Source of the DNA: an uncultured Pelagibacteraceae bacterium
GTDB lineage: Bacteria > Pseudomonadota > Alphaproteobacteria > Pelagibacterales > Pelagibacteraceae
Length of the DNA stretch: 64,000 nt
Direction: 5' to 3'
Assembly: GCA_902527265.1 (NCBI GenBank)
Contig: CABZNY010000003.1
Location: 1 to 64,000, forward strand
Within the stretch, counting starts at the first letter, position 1. Every line of letters begins with the position of its first letter. A program made the position numbers and the translations under genes. The notes beneath the pieces were generated by a model. It was given only the letters and a program-made list of their open reading frames with translations, searched no databases and was not told the origin of the DNA. This document shows, one piece after another, positions 20,173-29,865 of the stretch.

Positions 20173-20964
20173 TTAGTAAGTTTCAGACTCTTTTTTGCTT
20201 ATTGAACCTTTCATTTTTTCTACAATTGCCTTAGCACCAGCGCTCATTGCCCTTTGATCTGCTCCAATAGTTACAAAGTTAAATCCTTTGTCGATCATTT
20301 TTTGTGCATACTCTGGTGTTCCATTATGAATTCCTGCAAAAATATTATTTTTTTTGGCATGCTCTAAAATTCTAAGAATTTCAGAATATGCCTTTGTATC
20401 CTCTGGTCTATCGAATCCAGGTTTTTCTCCAATTGCTAAACTTAAGTCAGCTGGGCCAATATATATTCCATCTACACCATCTGTAGACATAATCTCATCT
20501 AATTTATCTAATGATTCTTTTGTTTCAATCATAGCTAATTTTAAAATTTCATCATTTGCGTGATCAGCATAATCAGCGCCACCATAAATCAATCCTCTAA
20601 CAGGACCAAAACTTCTATATCCTCTTGGAGGATACATACAAGCTTGAACAAATCTTTCCGCCTCTTCTTTGTTACTTACCATTGGACATATAATTCCATA
20701 ACAACCAGCGTCTAAAATTTTCATTATTTGGCCTGGTTCATTCCAATTTACTCTAGCAAGAGGAGTTACATCGGTTGATGAAATTGTTTGAAGCATTGGA
20801 AGTGCATTTGTGTAATCAACAAGTCCATGTTGCATATCTACAGTTAGAGAGTCCCAACCTTGATGCGCCATAACTTCTGCTGATACAGTGCTTGGTATTT
20901 GTAACCAACCATTTACAACAGGCTTACCATCAGCCATCATTTGTTTGACTTTATTTTTTCTCAT
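20173..20964 (-). CDS. HpcH/HpaI-family aldolase
   Basis: DSLTVDMQHGLVDY, RVNWNEPGQIMKILDAGCYGIICPMV, GPVRGL, AMIETKESLD, GIYIGPADLSLAIG. Confidence 0.94.
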   Translation of the reverse strand: MRKNKVKQMMADGKPVVNGWLQIPSTVSAEVMAHQGWDSLTVDMQHGLVDYTNALPMLQTISSTDVTPLARVNWNEPGQIMKILDAGCYGIICPMVSNKEEAERFVQACMYPPRGYRSFGPVRGLIYGGADYADHANDEILKLAMIETKESLDKLDEIMSTDGVDGIYIGPADLSLAIGEKPGFDRPEDTKAYSEILRILEHAKKNNIFAGIHNGTPEYAQKMIDKGFNFVTIGADQRAMSAGAKAIVEKMKGSISKKESETY

Positions 20965-22406
20965 TAATAATTGAGACCGAAGTGAGTATACTTAACGTTC
21001 AAATAATCTTTGATAGCCATAGAACCACCTTCTCTTCCATAGCCTGTTTGTTTAATTCCTCCAAAAGGCACTTCAGCAAAAGCAATTGTCGGATGGTTTA
21101 CTGCACATGTTCCAGTTTCCATTTTTTCTGAGACTTTGTGAGCTTTTTCTAAAGAATTAGTGTAGATATAGCTTGCTAATCCAAGGTCATTGTCATTTGC
21201 TCTTTCCACAACTTCATCTGTGTCTTTAAAAGTAAGCAATGGAACTAATGGTCCAAATGGCTCCTCTTTAGCGATTGTAAAATTATCTTTAACATTGTCA
21301 AAAATTGTTGGTTCGTAAAAATAACCTTTATTAAAACCAGCTGGTCTTTTTCCACCACATAAAACTGTTGCACCTTCACTTTTAGTTTTTTCTACTAATG
21401 CTTCTATTTCATTTAATCTTTTTTCTGTTGTCAAAGGTCCGAGAATTGTATCTTCGTCCATCCCATTGCCAACTTTTAGCTTAGTGACTTTTTCAACTAA
21501 AGTTTTAGCAAATTCATCTTTTTTACTTTCATGAATATAAAATCTTGCAGGTGATATACAAACTTGACCATTATTTCTAAATTTAGCAGTGATTGCCATG
21601 TCAGTAACCTTATTAATATCTACATCGTCAAAAACAATAAAAGGTGAATGACCACTTAACTCCATTGTAACTCGTTGCACTTTTTCAGCAGCTTGTTTTA
21701 AAATTAGTTTTCCAACTCTTGTTGAACCAGTTATAGAAACCTTTTTTACTATGTCAGATGATATTAATTGAGATGAAATTTTAGCTGGATCACCAGATAA
21801 TAAATTTACTACTCCTGGAGGAACACCCGCATCATTTATAATATTCATAAGTTCCATTACACTACCTGGAGTAATCACATCAGGCTTACAAATTACTGAA
21901 CAGCCTGCAGCCAAAGCAGTAGAAATTTTTCTTGAAGATAAAACTATTGGAAAATTCCATGGTATTAATCCAGCAACAACTCCTACTGGCTCATATTTTA
22001 CGTACATTCTTGTATGTTCAAATCTACTTTCAACTATCTGACCATAAATTCTTTTTGTTTCTTCAGAGTTCCATTCAAAAATGTCTGCAGCTCCTCCAAC
22101 TTCTCCTTTTGCTTCTGATAGTGGTTTTCCAACTTCTAATGTTAGCCACTTAGCTAAAACATCTGTTCTCTCTCTCATTAGATCAGCAATTTTTCTTATA
22201 ATTTTTGATCTTTGCCAAGGTGGAGTATTTCTCCAAACCTCAAGACCTTTTTCTGCAGACTTAAGTGCTTTGTTTACATCTTCTTCACCTGCTTTAGATG
22301 CCTTACCTAAAACTTCCTCAGTTGCAGGATTTAATACATCATAAGTTTCATTATTTTGTGATGCTTGCCATTTGCCATCAATGAATTGTCCAAATTTGCT
22401 ATACAT
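20964..22406 (-). CDS. NAD(P)-dependent aldehyde dehydrogenase (succinate/ketoglutarate semialdehyde DH-like)
   Basis: PWNFPIVLSSRKISTALAAGCSVICKP, SITGSTRVGK, VTMELSGHSP, NNGQVCISPARFY, KEEPFGPLVPL. Confidence 0.94.
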   Translation of the reverse strand: MYSKFGQFIDGKWQASQNNETYDVLNPATEEVLGKASKAGEEDVNKALKSAEKGLEVWRNTPPWQRSKIIRKIADLMRERTDVLAKWLTLEVGKPLSEAKGEVGGAADIFEWNSEETKRIYGQIVESRFEHTRMYVKYEPVGVVAGLIPWNFPIVLSSRKISTALAAGCSVICKPDVITPGSVMELMNIINDAGVPPGVVNLLSGDPAKISSQLISSDIVKKVSITGSTRVGKLILKQAAEKVQRVTMELSGHSPFIVFDDVDINKVTDMAITAKFRNNGQVCISPARFYIHESKKDEFAKTLVEKVTKLKVGNGMDEDTILGPLTTEKRLNEIEALVEKTKSEGATVLCGGKRPAGFNKGYFYEPTIFDNVKDNFTIAKEEPFGPLVPLLTFKDTDEVVERANDNDLGLASYIYTNSLEKAHKVSEKMETGTCAVNHPTIAFAEVPFGGIKQTGYGREGGSMAIKDYLNVKYTHFGLNY

Positions 22407-22461
22407 AATTTTTATTTTGTGGTTTATTAGTTGAATATTTGAGAAGAATATAACTAGAAAA

Positions 22462-24306
22462 ATGAGAAAAATAAAGCTTACTTGCGCGCATGCATTGGTT
22501 AAACATTTAATCGCTCAGAAAGTCTATATTGATGGTCAAGTTAAGCCTTTGTTTCCTGGTGTATTCGGTATATTTGGACATGGAAATGTCGCCTGTCTAG
22601 GACAAGCATTAGAGGAAAATAAAGATCAACTTCCAACATACAGAGGTCATCACGAACAAAATATGGCTTTAACAGGTGTTGCTTATGCAAGAGCTAAAAG
22701 AAGAAAGCAAATTTTTATTGCAACAAGTTCGGTTGGACCAGGATCTACAAACCTAGTTACAGCATCAGCTGTAGCAATGAGTAATAGATTGCCAATTTTA
22801 TTTTTACCTGGGGACACTTACGCAAATAGAATGCCAGATCCAGTTTTGCAACAGGTTGAACACTTTTCAAATCCGGGAATGACAGCCAATGACTCATTTA
22901 AACCAGTTACAAAATATTTTGATAGAATTACAAGACCAGAGCAAATATTACAGTCACTTCCTCAAGCAATTCAAACCATGTTAGATCCAGCAGAGTGTGG
23001 ACCTGCATGTTTATCTTTGTGCCAAGATGTACAGGGTGAAACTTTTGATTATCCTGAGGAATTTTTTAAAGAAAGAATTCACAATATTAGAAGACCTAGA
23101 CCAGATGATTTTCAAATCAAACAAGCAGTAGAAAAAATTAAAAATTCGAAAAAACCTATTATAATTTCTGGAGGTGGAGTATTTTACTCTGATGCCATGG
23201 ATGAGCTAGGCAATTTTGCAGTTAAACATAATATACCAGTAACCCAAACGGTTATGGGATACTCAACAATGAAAAAAGATCATTCTCATTTTGTAGGTCC
23301 AATAGGTGGCCTTGGGGGTAAGGCAGCAAATAACTTAGCAAAAGAAACTGATTTAGCAATCTGTATAGGAACTAAGCTTGCAGATTTTACAACTGGCTCA
23401 TGGGCTAATTTTGAAAATCCTGAATTTAAATTAGTTTCAATTAATATAGCAAGACATGATGCCAATAAGCATTTAGGAGATGCAGTTATAGGTGATGCAA
23501 AAGTAACCTTAACAGAATTATCTAACGCTATTGGAGATTGGAAATCTTCTGATAGTTGGCATAAAAAATCACAAGATGAGTTAAAATCTTGGAATGAATA
23601 CGTTGATAAAGAGAGTGGTCCAACAAATCAAGAATTACCAAGTTATGCTCATGCTGTTGGAGCAATTTATAGGAATTCAGATCCAACTGATATAGCTGTT
23701 ACAGCAGCCGGAGGTTTGGTTGGAGAAGTTGTTCAAGTTTGGCGACCAAAAGAGTTAAATACTCATGAAACAGAGTGGGGATTTAGTTGCATGAGTTATG
23801 AAATTTCTGGTGCTCTTGGTATAAAAATGGCCAATCCTGATAAAGACGTAATAGCTTTTGTTGGTGATGGATCATACTTACTTAACAATTCAGATATATA
23901 TTCCTCAGTAATTACTAATAATAAACTAATAATCATCGTATGTGATAATGGAGGTCATGCTGTTATAAATAGACTTCAATTGTTTAAGGGTGGAAAAGAA
24001 TTTAATTGTCTGTTTAATTCCTCAAATGTTCAAACTTCCAAAGAAGTAAATTTTGCTCAACATGCATCAAGTATGGGAGCACAATCAGAACATGTTTCTA
24101 GTATTTTAGAATTAGAAGAAGCATTTAAAAGAGCAAAACAATCAGATGTAACTTATGTTATATCAATTAAAACACATAGCTACGAATGGCTTGAAGGATC
24201 TGCTTATTGGGAAAGCCCCACACTTGAAATACCAACATCAAAAGAAAATGAAGAAGCATTAAAACTCCACAAAGAAGGAAAATCAAAACAGAGACAAGGT
24301 GTTTAA
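22462..24306 (+). CDS. iolD: 3D-(3,5/4)-trihydroxycyclohexane-1,2-dione hydrolase-like ThDP enzyme
   Basis: PLFPGVFGIFGHGNVACLGQAL, TYRGHHEQNMALTGVAYARA, VGDGSYLLNNSDIYSSVITNNKLIIIVCDNGG ThDP motif. Confidence 0.93.
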   Translation: MRKIKLTCAHALVKHLIAQKVYIDGQVKPLFPGVFGIFGHGNVACLGQALEENKDQLPTYRGHHEQNMALTGVAYARAKRRKQIFIATSSVGPGSTNLVTASAVAMSNRLPILFLPGDTYANRMPDPVLQQVEHFSNPGMTANDSFKPVTKYFDRITRPEQILQSLPQAIQTMLDPAECGPACLSLCQDVQGETFDYPEEFFKERIHNIRRPRPDDFQIKQAVEKIKNSKKPIIISGGGVFYSDAMDELGNFAVKHNIPVTQTVMGYSTMKKDHSHFVGPIGGLGGKAANNLAKETDLAICIGTKLADFTTGSWANFENPEFKLVSINIARHDANKHLGDAVIGDAKVTLTELSNAIGDWKSSDSWHKKSQDELKSWNEYVDKESGPTNQELPSYAHAVGAIYRNSDPTDIAVTAAGGLVGEVVQVWRPKELNTHETEWGFSCMSYEISGALGIKMANPDKDVIAFVGDGSYLLNNSDIYSSVITNNKLIIIVCDNGGHAVINRLQLFKGGKEFNCLFNSSNVQTSKEVNFAQHASSMGAQSEHVSSILELEEAFKRAKQSDVTYVISIKTHSYEWLEGSAYWESPTLEIPTSKENEEALKLHKEGKSKQRQGV

Positions 24307-24315
24307 AAACTTTAT

Positions 24316-25473
24316 ATGAATAAAGTTTTTAAAATTGGTTTAATAGGTTGTGGTCATATTGCAGAAACATATTTTAGAGCTGAAAAATATTTTAATAATA
24401 TAAAAATTATTAAATGTGCTGATATTAATGACAAAGCTTCCAAGCGTTGTGCTTTAAACTTTGGAATAAAATCTGTAACTGTTAATGAGCTTCTTAAAGA
24501 TAAGGAAATAGAAATTATTTTAAACCTTACAATTCCTAAAGCACATTATCAAATATCTAAAAACGCTTTAATAAATGGAAAACATGTTTATTCAGAAAAA
24601 CCATTAGCAATAAATTTAAATGATGGAAAAAAATTATTAAAAATTTCAAAAAAGAAAAAATTATATTTAGGAAACGCTCCTGATACTTTTTTAGGAGGTG
24701 GAATTCAAAAATCTAAAGAATTAATTGAAAAAAATATTATAGGAAATGTAAAATTAGGAAATGCAGTTTTTGCATTTCCTGGTATTCAATCCTACCATCC
24801 TAATCCTGAACCTTGGTTTACAAAAAATGAAGGAGGTCCTGTTATCGATATGGGACCATATTATATTACTGCTTTAGTAAATCTTTTAGGACCTGCAAAA
24901 AAAGTTACTGGCACAATCATTCAAGGTCAAAAATATAGAACTATTGGGATAGGACCAAAAAAAGGCAAAAAATTTAAAGTAGAATGTCCAACTACTTATT
25001 TATCTACAATTACTTTTAAAAATAACTCCGTTATAAGACTAACATTATCATTTGATGTTATAGCTCATCAAAGAAATCATATTGAATTATATGGAGAAAA
25101 AGGGTCAATGATAGTTCCAGATCCAAATATGTTCGGTGGATCAGTATTAACTTGCAATAAATTAGGCGATAACTGGAAAGAGTTTAAAACTACAAAAATG
25201 CCATTAGGTAGGATTAATATAAGAACACAAAGTTCAAGAGCAAATGAAACACCTACTAATGCAAACTATCGAGGTGTGGGATTATCAGAAATGGGATATT
25301 CAATTGAAAATAAAAGAAAACATTTATGTAGTGGTGAAATTTCTCTTCATGTATTAGACATTATAACTTCTATTATGAAAGCGGCCAAATCTAGTAAAAT
25401 TCAATATATTAAAACCTTTTGTGCAAAACCAAAAAAGTTTTCAGATATAGATATCAAGAAATTACTAAAGTAA
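24316..25473 (+). CDS. Gfo/Idh/MocA oxidoreductase
   Basis: IGLIGCGHIAETYF, HVYSEKPLAINL, GGPVIDMGPYYITALVNLLGP. Confidence 0.9.
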   Translation: MNKVFKIGLIGCGHIAETYFRAEKYFNNIKIIKCADINDKASKRCALNFGIKSVTVNELLKDKEIEIILNLTIPKAHYQISKNALINGKHVYSEKPLAINLNDGKKLLKISKKKKLYLGNAPDTFLGGGIQKSKELIEKNIIGNVKLGNAVFAFPGIQSYHPNPEPWFTKNEGGPVIDMGPYYITALVNLLGPAKKVTGTIIQGQKYRTIGIGPKKGKKFKVECPTTYLSTITFKNNSVIRLTLSFDVIAHQRNHIELYGEKGSMIVPDPNMFGGSVLTCNKLGDNWKEFKTTKMPLGRINIRTQSSRANETPTNANYRGVGLSEMGYSIENKRKHLCSGEISLHVLDIITSIMKAAKSSKIQYIKTFCAKPKKFSDIDIKKLLK

Positions 25474-25480
25474 AAATAAA

Positions 25481-26503
25481 ATGAAAAAACATATCGTTAT
25501 TTCAGATCCATTTCCAAGAACATTAGATTTAATATTTTCTAAGAAAAAACTTAAGGAATTAAAGTCAAAGTATAAATTAATAATTGCTCCTAAGTTAAAT
25601 AAAAAAAATTTTTATGAAAAAAATATTCATAAAGCTACCTTTATAATGGGCCAGCCAGATCTTGATAAAAATCTTTTATCGAGAGCCTCAAAATTGAAAT
25701 GCATTATAAATGTCGAAAGTAATTTTATGGATAATATTGACTATGATTATTGCTTTAAAAAAAAAATCGATGTCATCGCTACATCACCTGTTTTTTCAAA
25801 ACCTGTTGCTGAAATAGCCTTAGGTATGACTTTGTCTATATTAAGAAATATACATAATGCTCATTTTGATTTTGTAAAAGGTAAAGAAAAATATGGTTTA
25901 AAGAGTAATTTGAATGCTTCCCTTTTGGCAAATAAAAAAATTGGATTATTGGGGTTTGGTGATTTAGCAAAGGCGCTTTATCCTCTTTTACTACCCTTTA
26001 CAAAAAATATAAATGTATATGATCCCTGGGTACCTAACCAAATTATTAAAAAAGCTGGTTTTAAATCTATTAATCTAAGTAAAATGTTTAGCGATTGTGA
26101 GATAATTTATGTGCTAGCAACAATCACAACTAAAAATAAAAATTTAATAGACAAAAAATTATTAAATAGAATGAGGTCGAAATCAGTTTTTGTTTTAATG
26201 AGTAGAGCAGCAATTGTTAATTTTGAGGATCTTAAAAAAAGAATTAAAAAAGGAGATATCTATGTCGCAACGGATGTATTTCCTGAAGAGCCGGTTAAAA
26301 AAAATGATCCAATTAGAAAACTGAAAAATGTATTGTTTTCAGCTCATAGGGCGGGAGCTTTAGAGCAGGCTTTTTTTGAAATGGGTGAAATTGTTCTAAA
26401 AGATATGAGCTTAATTTTAAAAAAAAAGGCACCAAAATTCTGCAAAAGGGCTCGAAGCAAAACAGTAAATCTGTTAGCCTCAAAACCTGTTGCAATTAAC
26501 TGA
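25481..26503 (+). CDS. D-isomer-specific 2-hydroxyacid dehydrogenase family
   Basis: VAEIALGMTLSILR, IGLLGFGDLAKALYPLL, VFVLMSRAAIVNFEDL, FSAHRAG. Confidence 0.85.
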   Translation: MKKHIVISDPFPRTLDLIFSKKKLKELKSKYKLIIAPKLNKKNFYEKNIHKATFIMGQPDLDKNLLSRASKLKCIINVESNFMDNIDYDYCFKKKIDVIATSPVFSKPVAEIALGMTLSILRNIHNAHFDFVKGKEKYGLKSNLNASLLANKKIGLLGFGDLAKALYPLLLPFTKNINVYDPWVPNQIIKKAGFKSINLSKMFSDCEIIYVLATITTKNKNLIDKKLLNRMRSKSVFVLMSRAAIVNFEDLKKRIKKGDIYVATDVFPEEPVKKNDPIRKLKNVLFSAHRAGALEQAFFEMGEIVLKDMSLILKKKAPKFCKRARSKTVNLLASKPVAIN

Positions 26504-26525
26504 TTTTTTTATATTTTCTTTACTT

Positions 26526-27275
26526 ATGTCATCAATTAATCAACTACTTCTAGAAGCAAAAAGTGTAACAAAGTACTTTGGAACCATAACGGCTCTTGAG
26601 AATGTAAATTTAAAGATACATGCAGGAGAATGTCTTGGTGTTGTGGGTGACAATGGAGCTGGAAAAACGACATTAATGAAGGTTTTATCTGGACTTTATA
26701 AACCAAGTTCTGGTTCACTATATTTTGAAGGTAAAAAAGAGGTATTAGAAAGTCCAAAAGACTCACAAGAGTTAGGCTTAGAAATGGTTTACCAAGATTT
26801 AGCTTTAGCGGGAAATCTTCCTATTGGTGAAAATATTTTTCTGGGACGTGAGCCTACTAAAAATCTTGGTTTTATTAAGCTGCTAGATTTTAAAAAAATA
26901 AAAGAGCTTACTGATGCCCATTTAGGTAAGTTAAAAATTAATGTAAAAAGTGCAGATCAAAAAGTCGAGGAACTTTCAGGGGGTCAAAGACAAGCGGTAG
27001 CCATAGCAAGATCTACAGCGTTCAATGCGAAGGTAGTTATTATGGATGAACCCACTGCTGCTCTTGCTATTAAGGAAGTTGGAAAAGTATTAGATTTAAT
27101 TAATAGCTTAAAAAAAACTGGAGTAGGTGTAATTGTAATCAGTCATAGAATGGATGACATATTTGCTGTTTGTGATCGTGTGATGGCTTTATTTCAAGGA
27201 ACTAATTTTGCTGAATCTGAATTATCAAAAACTTCTAGAGATGAAGTAATTGGTTGGATCATGGGAAAAAAATAA
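26526..27275 (+). CDS. CUT2-type sugar ABC transporter ATP-binding protein (single domain, FrcA-like)
   Basis: GDNGAGKTTLMKVLSGLYKPSSG, LSGGQRQAVAIARS, VIMDEPTAAL; start moved to internal ATG. Confidence 0.92.
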   Translation: MSSINQLLLEAKSVTKYFGTITALENVNLKIHAGECLGVVGDNGAGKTTLMKVLSGLYKPSSGSLYFEGKKEVLESPKDSQELGLEMVYQDLALAGNLPIGENIFLGREPTKNLGFIKLLDFKKIKELTDAHLGKLKINVKSADQKVEELSGGQRQAVAIARSTAFNAKVVIMDEPTAALAIKEVGKVLDLINSLKKTGVGVIVISHRMDDIFAVCDRVMALFQGTNFAESELSKTSRDEVIGWIMGKK

Positions 27276-27277
27276 TT

Positions 27278-28291
27278 ATGGATAATAAAGATCAAGAAAA
27301 AGATTCACTATATTTAAAATTAATTCCATACTTTGATAGATATGGAATATTATTATTATTACTCATAATGATAGTGGTAATGCATTTCTTGCAGCCAGAT
27401 GTTTTTTTGTCTTGGAGAAATGTCACAAATGTATTTAAACAAATATCTTGGCAATCTATGCTTGCTCTAGGAGTTTTCATGGTAATTGTAACTGCAGGTA
27501 TTGACCTTTCGGTTGGTTCTATAATGATGTTGTCATTGATGATATTGGCAATTGTAGCAAAAGCAGGTGCGCCTTGGTTTGTTGTTGCTATGACACCACT
27601 TATAGCAGGATTAATATGTGGACTAATAAATGGTCTTGGAATTACTATTTTGCGGATGCCTCATCCTTTCATAATGACACTAGGTACACTATATATATTT
27701 AGAGGTACTGGAAATTTAATTTCAGGTGGAACACCGATAAGTGGCTTTACTGATGAAGTAAGGTATCTTGGTCATGGAAGAATAGATTTAACTTGGTTAG
27801 GTCTCGAAAAATCTCAGTACCTTCCGGTGAGTTTAGTTCTTATTGCAATTGTATATATAATTTTCTGGGTTTTCATGAATCATACAAGAACTGGTAAATG
27901 GATTTATGCTATTGGAGGTAACCCCAGTGCAGCAAGAGCATCAGGCGTTAACGTAAATAAAATTTTAGTAATTGTTTACTCTTTATGTGGATTTTTATCA
28001 GGTATTGGAGCATTAATTTTAGCAGGAAGAACAGACTCTGGTTATCCGAATGCCGGATTACAATCAGAATTAGATGCTATTGCAGCCTGCATAATTGGTG
28101 GAGCAAGTTTTTTCGGTGGAAGGGGTACAGTGCTTGGAGTGTTTGCTGGCGTAATGATTATGGGTATTTTAAGAAATGGCCTAAATCTTATGGATGTGAG
28201 CTCGTTTTGGCAACAAGTCTTAATTGGTTCTATAATAGTATTAGCAGTATATATCGACGTACTAAGAAGAGATCTTGGAACAAGAAAATAA
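27278..28291 (+). CDS. CUT2-type sugar ABC transporter permease (RbsC/FrcC-like)
   Basis: VTAGIDLSVGSIMMLSLMILAI, PHPFIMTLGTLYIFRG, IGGNPSAARASGVNVNKI, GGASFFGGRGTVLGVFAGV. Confidence 0.94.
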   Translation: MDNKDQEKDSLYLKLIPYFDRYGILLLLLIMIVVMHFLQPDVFLSWRNVTNVFKQISWQSMLALGVFMVIVTAGIDLSVGSIMMLSLMILAIVAKAGAPWFVVAMTPLIAGLICGLINGLGITILRMPHPFIMTLGTLYIFRGTGNLISGGTPISGFTDEVRYLGHGRIDLTWLGLEKSQYLPVSLVLIAIVYIIFWVFMNHTRTGKWIYAIGGNPSAARASGVNVNKILVIVYSLCGFLSGIGALILAGRTDSGYPNAGLQSELDAIAACIIGGASFFGGRGTVLGVFAGVMIMGILRNGLNLMDVSSFWQQVLIGSIIVLAVYIDVLRRDLGTRK

Positions 28292-28395
28292 TACACGTAT
28301 TAGTTGAGCTAAAAAATAGTGTCTTTTATAAACAGTTGAATTCTTATTAAAAATTTAATTAAATTAAATTTTAATAATTATTAAAGGGGAAATTT

Positions 28396-29328
28396 ATGAG
28401 AGAACTAATGAGAAAAGTTGTTGTATTTTTTTCAACAATTTTTTTATTAACAACTATGGCGTCAGTATCTTTTGCTGATGGTCACGGTAAAAAAATCCTA
28501 TTTAGCATCAAAGGTCCTGGTTCAGGAAACCCATTTTGGGCTTCTGTAACTAAGGGTGCTGAAGAAGAGGCAAAAAAACTAGGTGTTAAATTAATTTTAA
28601 TTGCACCTCCACAAGAAGGTGATGTTCAGGCACAAATTAACCAAGTAGAAGATCAACTTGCAAAAGGTGTTGATGCTTTAGCTCTAGCGCCAGGAGATCC
28701 AAATGCTTTTGCTCCAATCGTTGATGACGCGATCAAAAGTGGAGTTCCAGTTGTTTTTGTTGATACAAAAGGAATTAATGAAGGTGTAACTTTTATTGGA
28801 ACAAATAATATGAATGGTGCAGAATTAGCTGCTAAATTCATATGTGATAAAACTCCGAAAGGTTCAGATGTTGCAATTCTTACAGGAATTGAGTCTCAAT
28901 CAACTGCATTATTAAGAAGAGATGGTGCAATTAAAGGATTTAAAAATTGTGGTTTAAATCTTGTTGCTACTCAAACAGCCGAGTGGGATACTGCAAAAGG
29001 TAGATCAGTTACTGAGTCAATCATTTTGAAAAATCCTAATATCAAAGCAATTTTTGCTTCTAACGACAATATGGGATTAGGTGCTATGCAAGCTTTAAAA
29101 GATGCTGACATGAACGATGTAATTGTTGTTGGTTTTGATGCTACTCCAGATGCTGCTACAAGCATTCTAAAAGGTGAGATGACTGCAACAATAGCTCAAT
29201 TCTCATACAACATGGGTGCATATGGAGTTAAATATGCTCTTGAGCTAGCTAACGGTGGAAGTATTGATCCTAACATTGATACTGGAACACAATTAGTAAC
29301 AACAGAAAACGCTAACGATTTTAAATAA
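28396..29328 (+). CDS. CUT2-type sugar ABC transporter periplasmic binding protein
   Basis: Signal peptide; GPGSGNPFWASVTKGAEEEAKKLGVKL, QINQVEDQLAKGVDALALAP; strong SD aaagggg. Confidence 0.94.
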   Translation: MRELMRKVVVFFSTIFLLTTMASVSFADGHGKKILFSIKGPGSGNPFWASVTKGAEEEAKKLGVKLILIAPPQEGDVQAQINQVEDQLAKGVDALALAPGDPNAFAPIVDDAIKSGVPVVFVDTKGINEGVTFIGTNNMNGAELAAKFICDKTPKGSDVAILTGIESQSTALLRRDGAIKGFKNCGLNLVATQTAEWDTAKGRSVTESIILKNPNIKAIFASNDNMGLGAMQALKDADMNDVIVVGFDATPDAATSILKGEMTATIAQFSYNMGAYGVKYALELANGGSIDPNIDTGTQLVTTENANDFK

Positions 29329-29350
29329 TCATTAGAAAAATCAAAATTAA

Positions 29351-29383
29351 AAGGGTGGAATTTTATTTCACCCTTTTTTTTTA
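29351..29383 (+). terminator. Intrinsic terminator after CUT2 binding protein
   Basis: aagggtggaattttatttcaccctt followed by a T tract. Confidence 0.88.
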
Positions 29384-29400
29384 TATAATATAGTGGCAAA

Positions 29401-29865
29401 ATGCTTATTAAAATTAATCCAATTTTAAGTCCTGAACTCCTATATCAGTTAAGAGCAATGGGTCATGGTGATAAACTGGTTTTAACAGACGCTAATTTTC
29501 CAGCATATTCTCATTCTTTAAATAATAAAGTAATCAGATTAGATGGAGTAGATATTTATGAAGCTACAAAGGCTATTCTTTCTATTTTTCCATTAGATAG
29601 TTTCATTGATTCAGCTGCAAACAGAATGCAGGTTGATAACAAACCTGATGAACTAACTGATTGTCACAAAGATTTTATTAAAGCTGTAAAAGAAACCTCT
29701 GGGGAAAATTGGAAGGTTGGCTCAATTGAAAGACAAGAATTTTATAAAGAGGCAAAAAAGTCTCAATTAATAGTATCTACCTCTGAAATGAGACCATATG
29801 GGTGTTTTATATTAACTAAGGGAGTAATTAAACCAGATGGAAGTGTTTGGGTTCTTGATAAATAA
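29401..29865 (+). CDS. RbsD/FucU-family sugar mutarotase
   Basis: INPILSPELLYQLRAMGHGDKLVLTDANFPAYSH N-terminus, GCFILTKGVI C-terminus. Confidence 0.94.
   Translation: MLIKINPILSPELLYQLRAMGHGDKLVLTDANFPAYSHSLNNKVIRLDGVDIYEATKAILSIFPLDSFIDSAANRMQVDNKPDELTDCHKDFIKAVKETSGENWKVGSIERQEFYKEAKKSQLIVSTSEMRPYGCFILTKGVIKPDGSVWVLDK

Noticed and set aside
27985-28350. 121-aa ORF overlapping the CUT2 permease in another frame
   Set aside because: Trp/Arg/Ser-rich composition typical of an out-of-frame reading of a membrane protein; no RBS or domain.
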